From Prevotellaceae bacterium (GTDB taxonomy: Bacteria > Bacteroidota > Bacteroidia > Bacteroidales > UBA932): a stretch of DNA of 5,146 nt. Positions 5,066 through 5,146 of the stretch are shown piece after piece. The stretch's first letter is position 1. Each line of letters opens with the position of its first letter. Both the position numbers and the translations under genes were made by a program. The notes under the pieces were generated by a model, which saw nothing but the letters and a program-made list of their open reading frames with translations, was not told the origin of the DNA and made no database searches. The DNA lies in NCBI GenBank assembly GCA_031259935.1, contig JAIRKV010000052.1, positions 1 to 5,146 of the forward strand, in the 5' to 3' direction.

Positions 5066-5146
5066 ATGTTAGGAAAATTACAGGAAAAAAATCAACGCGA
5101 ACTGTTTCGCACACGCCTTGAAGATCTGATCAATCCAAATCACGAG
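5066..5146 (+). CDS. IS5-family-like transposase, N-terminal fragment
   Basis: Only 27 codons are visible, from ATG at 5066 to the window edge with no stop. The peptide begins MLGKLQEKNQ and continues with RTRLEDLINPNHE. From memory, this matches the start of Bacteroidota IS5-family transposases, where LFxxxLxxxINPxHEL leads into the InsH-type N-terminal domain and then a DDE catalytic domain that cuts and joins DNA at the element's ends. The catalytic residues are beyond the window, so intactness cannot be judged. A fitting promoter and the repeated 78-base segment lie directly upstream, which supports an insertion sequence. The alternative is a different DDE family sharing this N-terminal domain. 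Confidence 0.75.
   Translation, partial: MLGKLQEKNQRELFRTRLEDLINPNHE

Larger units (their letters stand above)
4953..5146 (+). mobile_element. Left end of an IS5-like insertion sequence (truncated by window)
   Basis: The segment combines the 78-base repeat (4953-5030), a promoter and the first codons of a transposase. The outer boundary is placed at the start of similarity with the copy at 1378 and is approximate by a few bases. The right end and target-site duplication are outside the window. The promoter inside the element points inward, as expected for an insertion sequence. Confidence 0.65.

Overview
The window looks like part of a Bacteroidota chromosome, probably Bacteroidales. The signs are AT-rich DNA, genes that start without a clear Shine-Dalgarno sequence, a TAnnTTTG-type -7 promoter box ahead of a lipoprotein gene, and protein variants typical of that phylum. 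No species can be named from the sequence alone.

Layout, left to right, with all convincing genes on the + strand: (1) the 3' two-thirds of lipA (lipoyl synthase), cut by the window edge; (2) lipB (octanoyltransferase), complete, with its catalytic Lys and Cys; (3) a 310-base gap at 1393-1702 that holds a 78-base repeat, an inverted end-like motif, a duplicated 42-base segment and a promoter; (4) a secreted lipoprotein with the DUF3298/RsiV-like fold signature; (5) a strong intrinsic terminator; (6) typA/bipA, a complete ribosome-associated GTPase; (7) a 697-base gene-poor stretch at 4369-5065 with a five-unit 21-bp tandem repeat, a hairpin terminator, a REP-like palindromic repeat and a second copy of the 78-base repeat; (8) the first 27 codons of an IS5-family-like transposase, cut by the right edge.

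lipA and lipB work together. LipB moves an octanoyl group from acyl carrier protein to lipoyl domains, and LipA inserts the two sulfur atoms to make the lipoyl cofactor. The lipoprotein and typA look like independent transcription units.

The most informative non-gene signal is the 78-base repeat. The copy at 4953-5030 lies directly upstream of the transposase start and probably forms the left end of that insertion sequence. A copy with 68/78 identical bases sits at 1378-1455 across the 3' end of lipB and supplies its stop codon. It is probably a remnant, or a miniature derivative, of a related element. I found no sign of a new multi-gene system; the coding content is housekeeping, and the novelty lies in the repeats of the two gaps.
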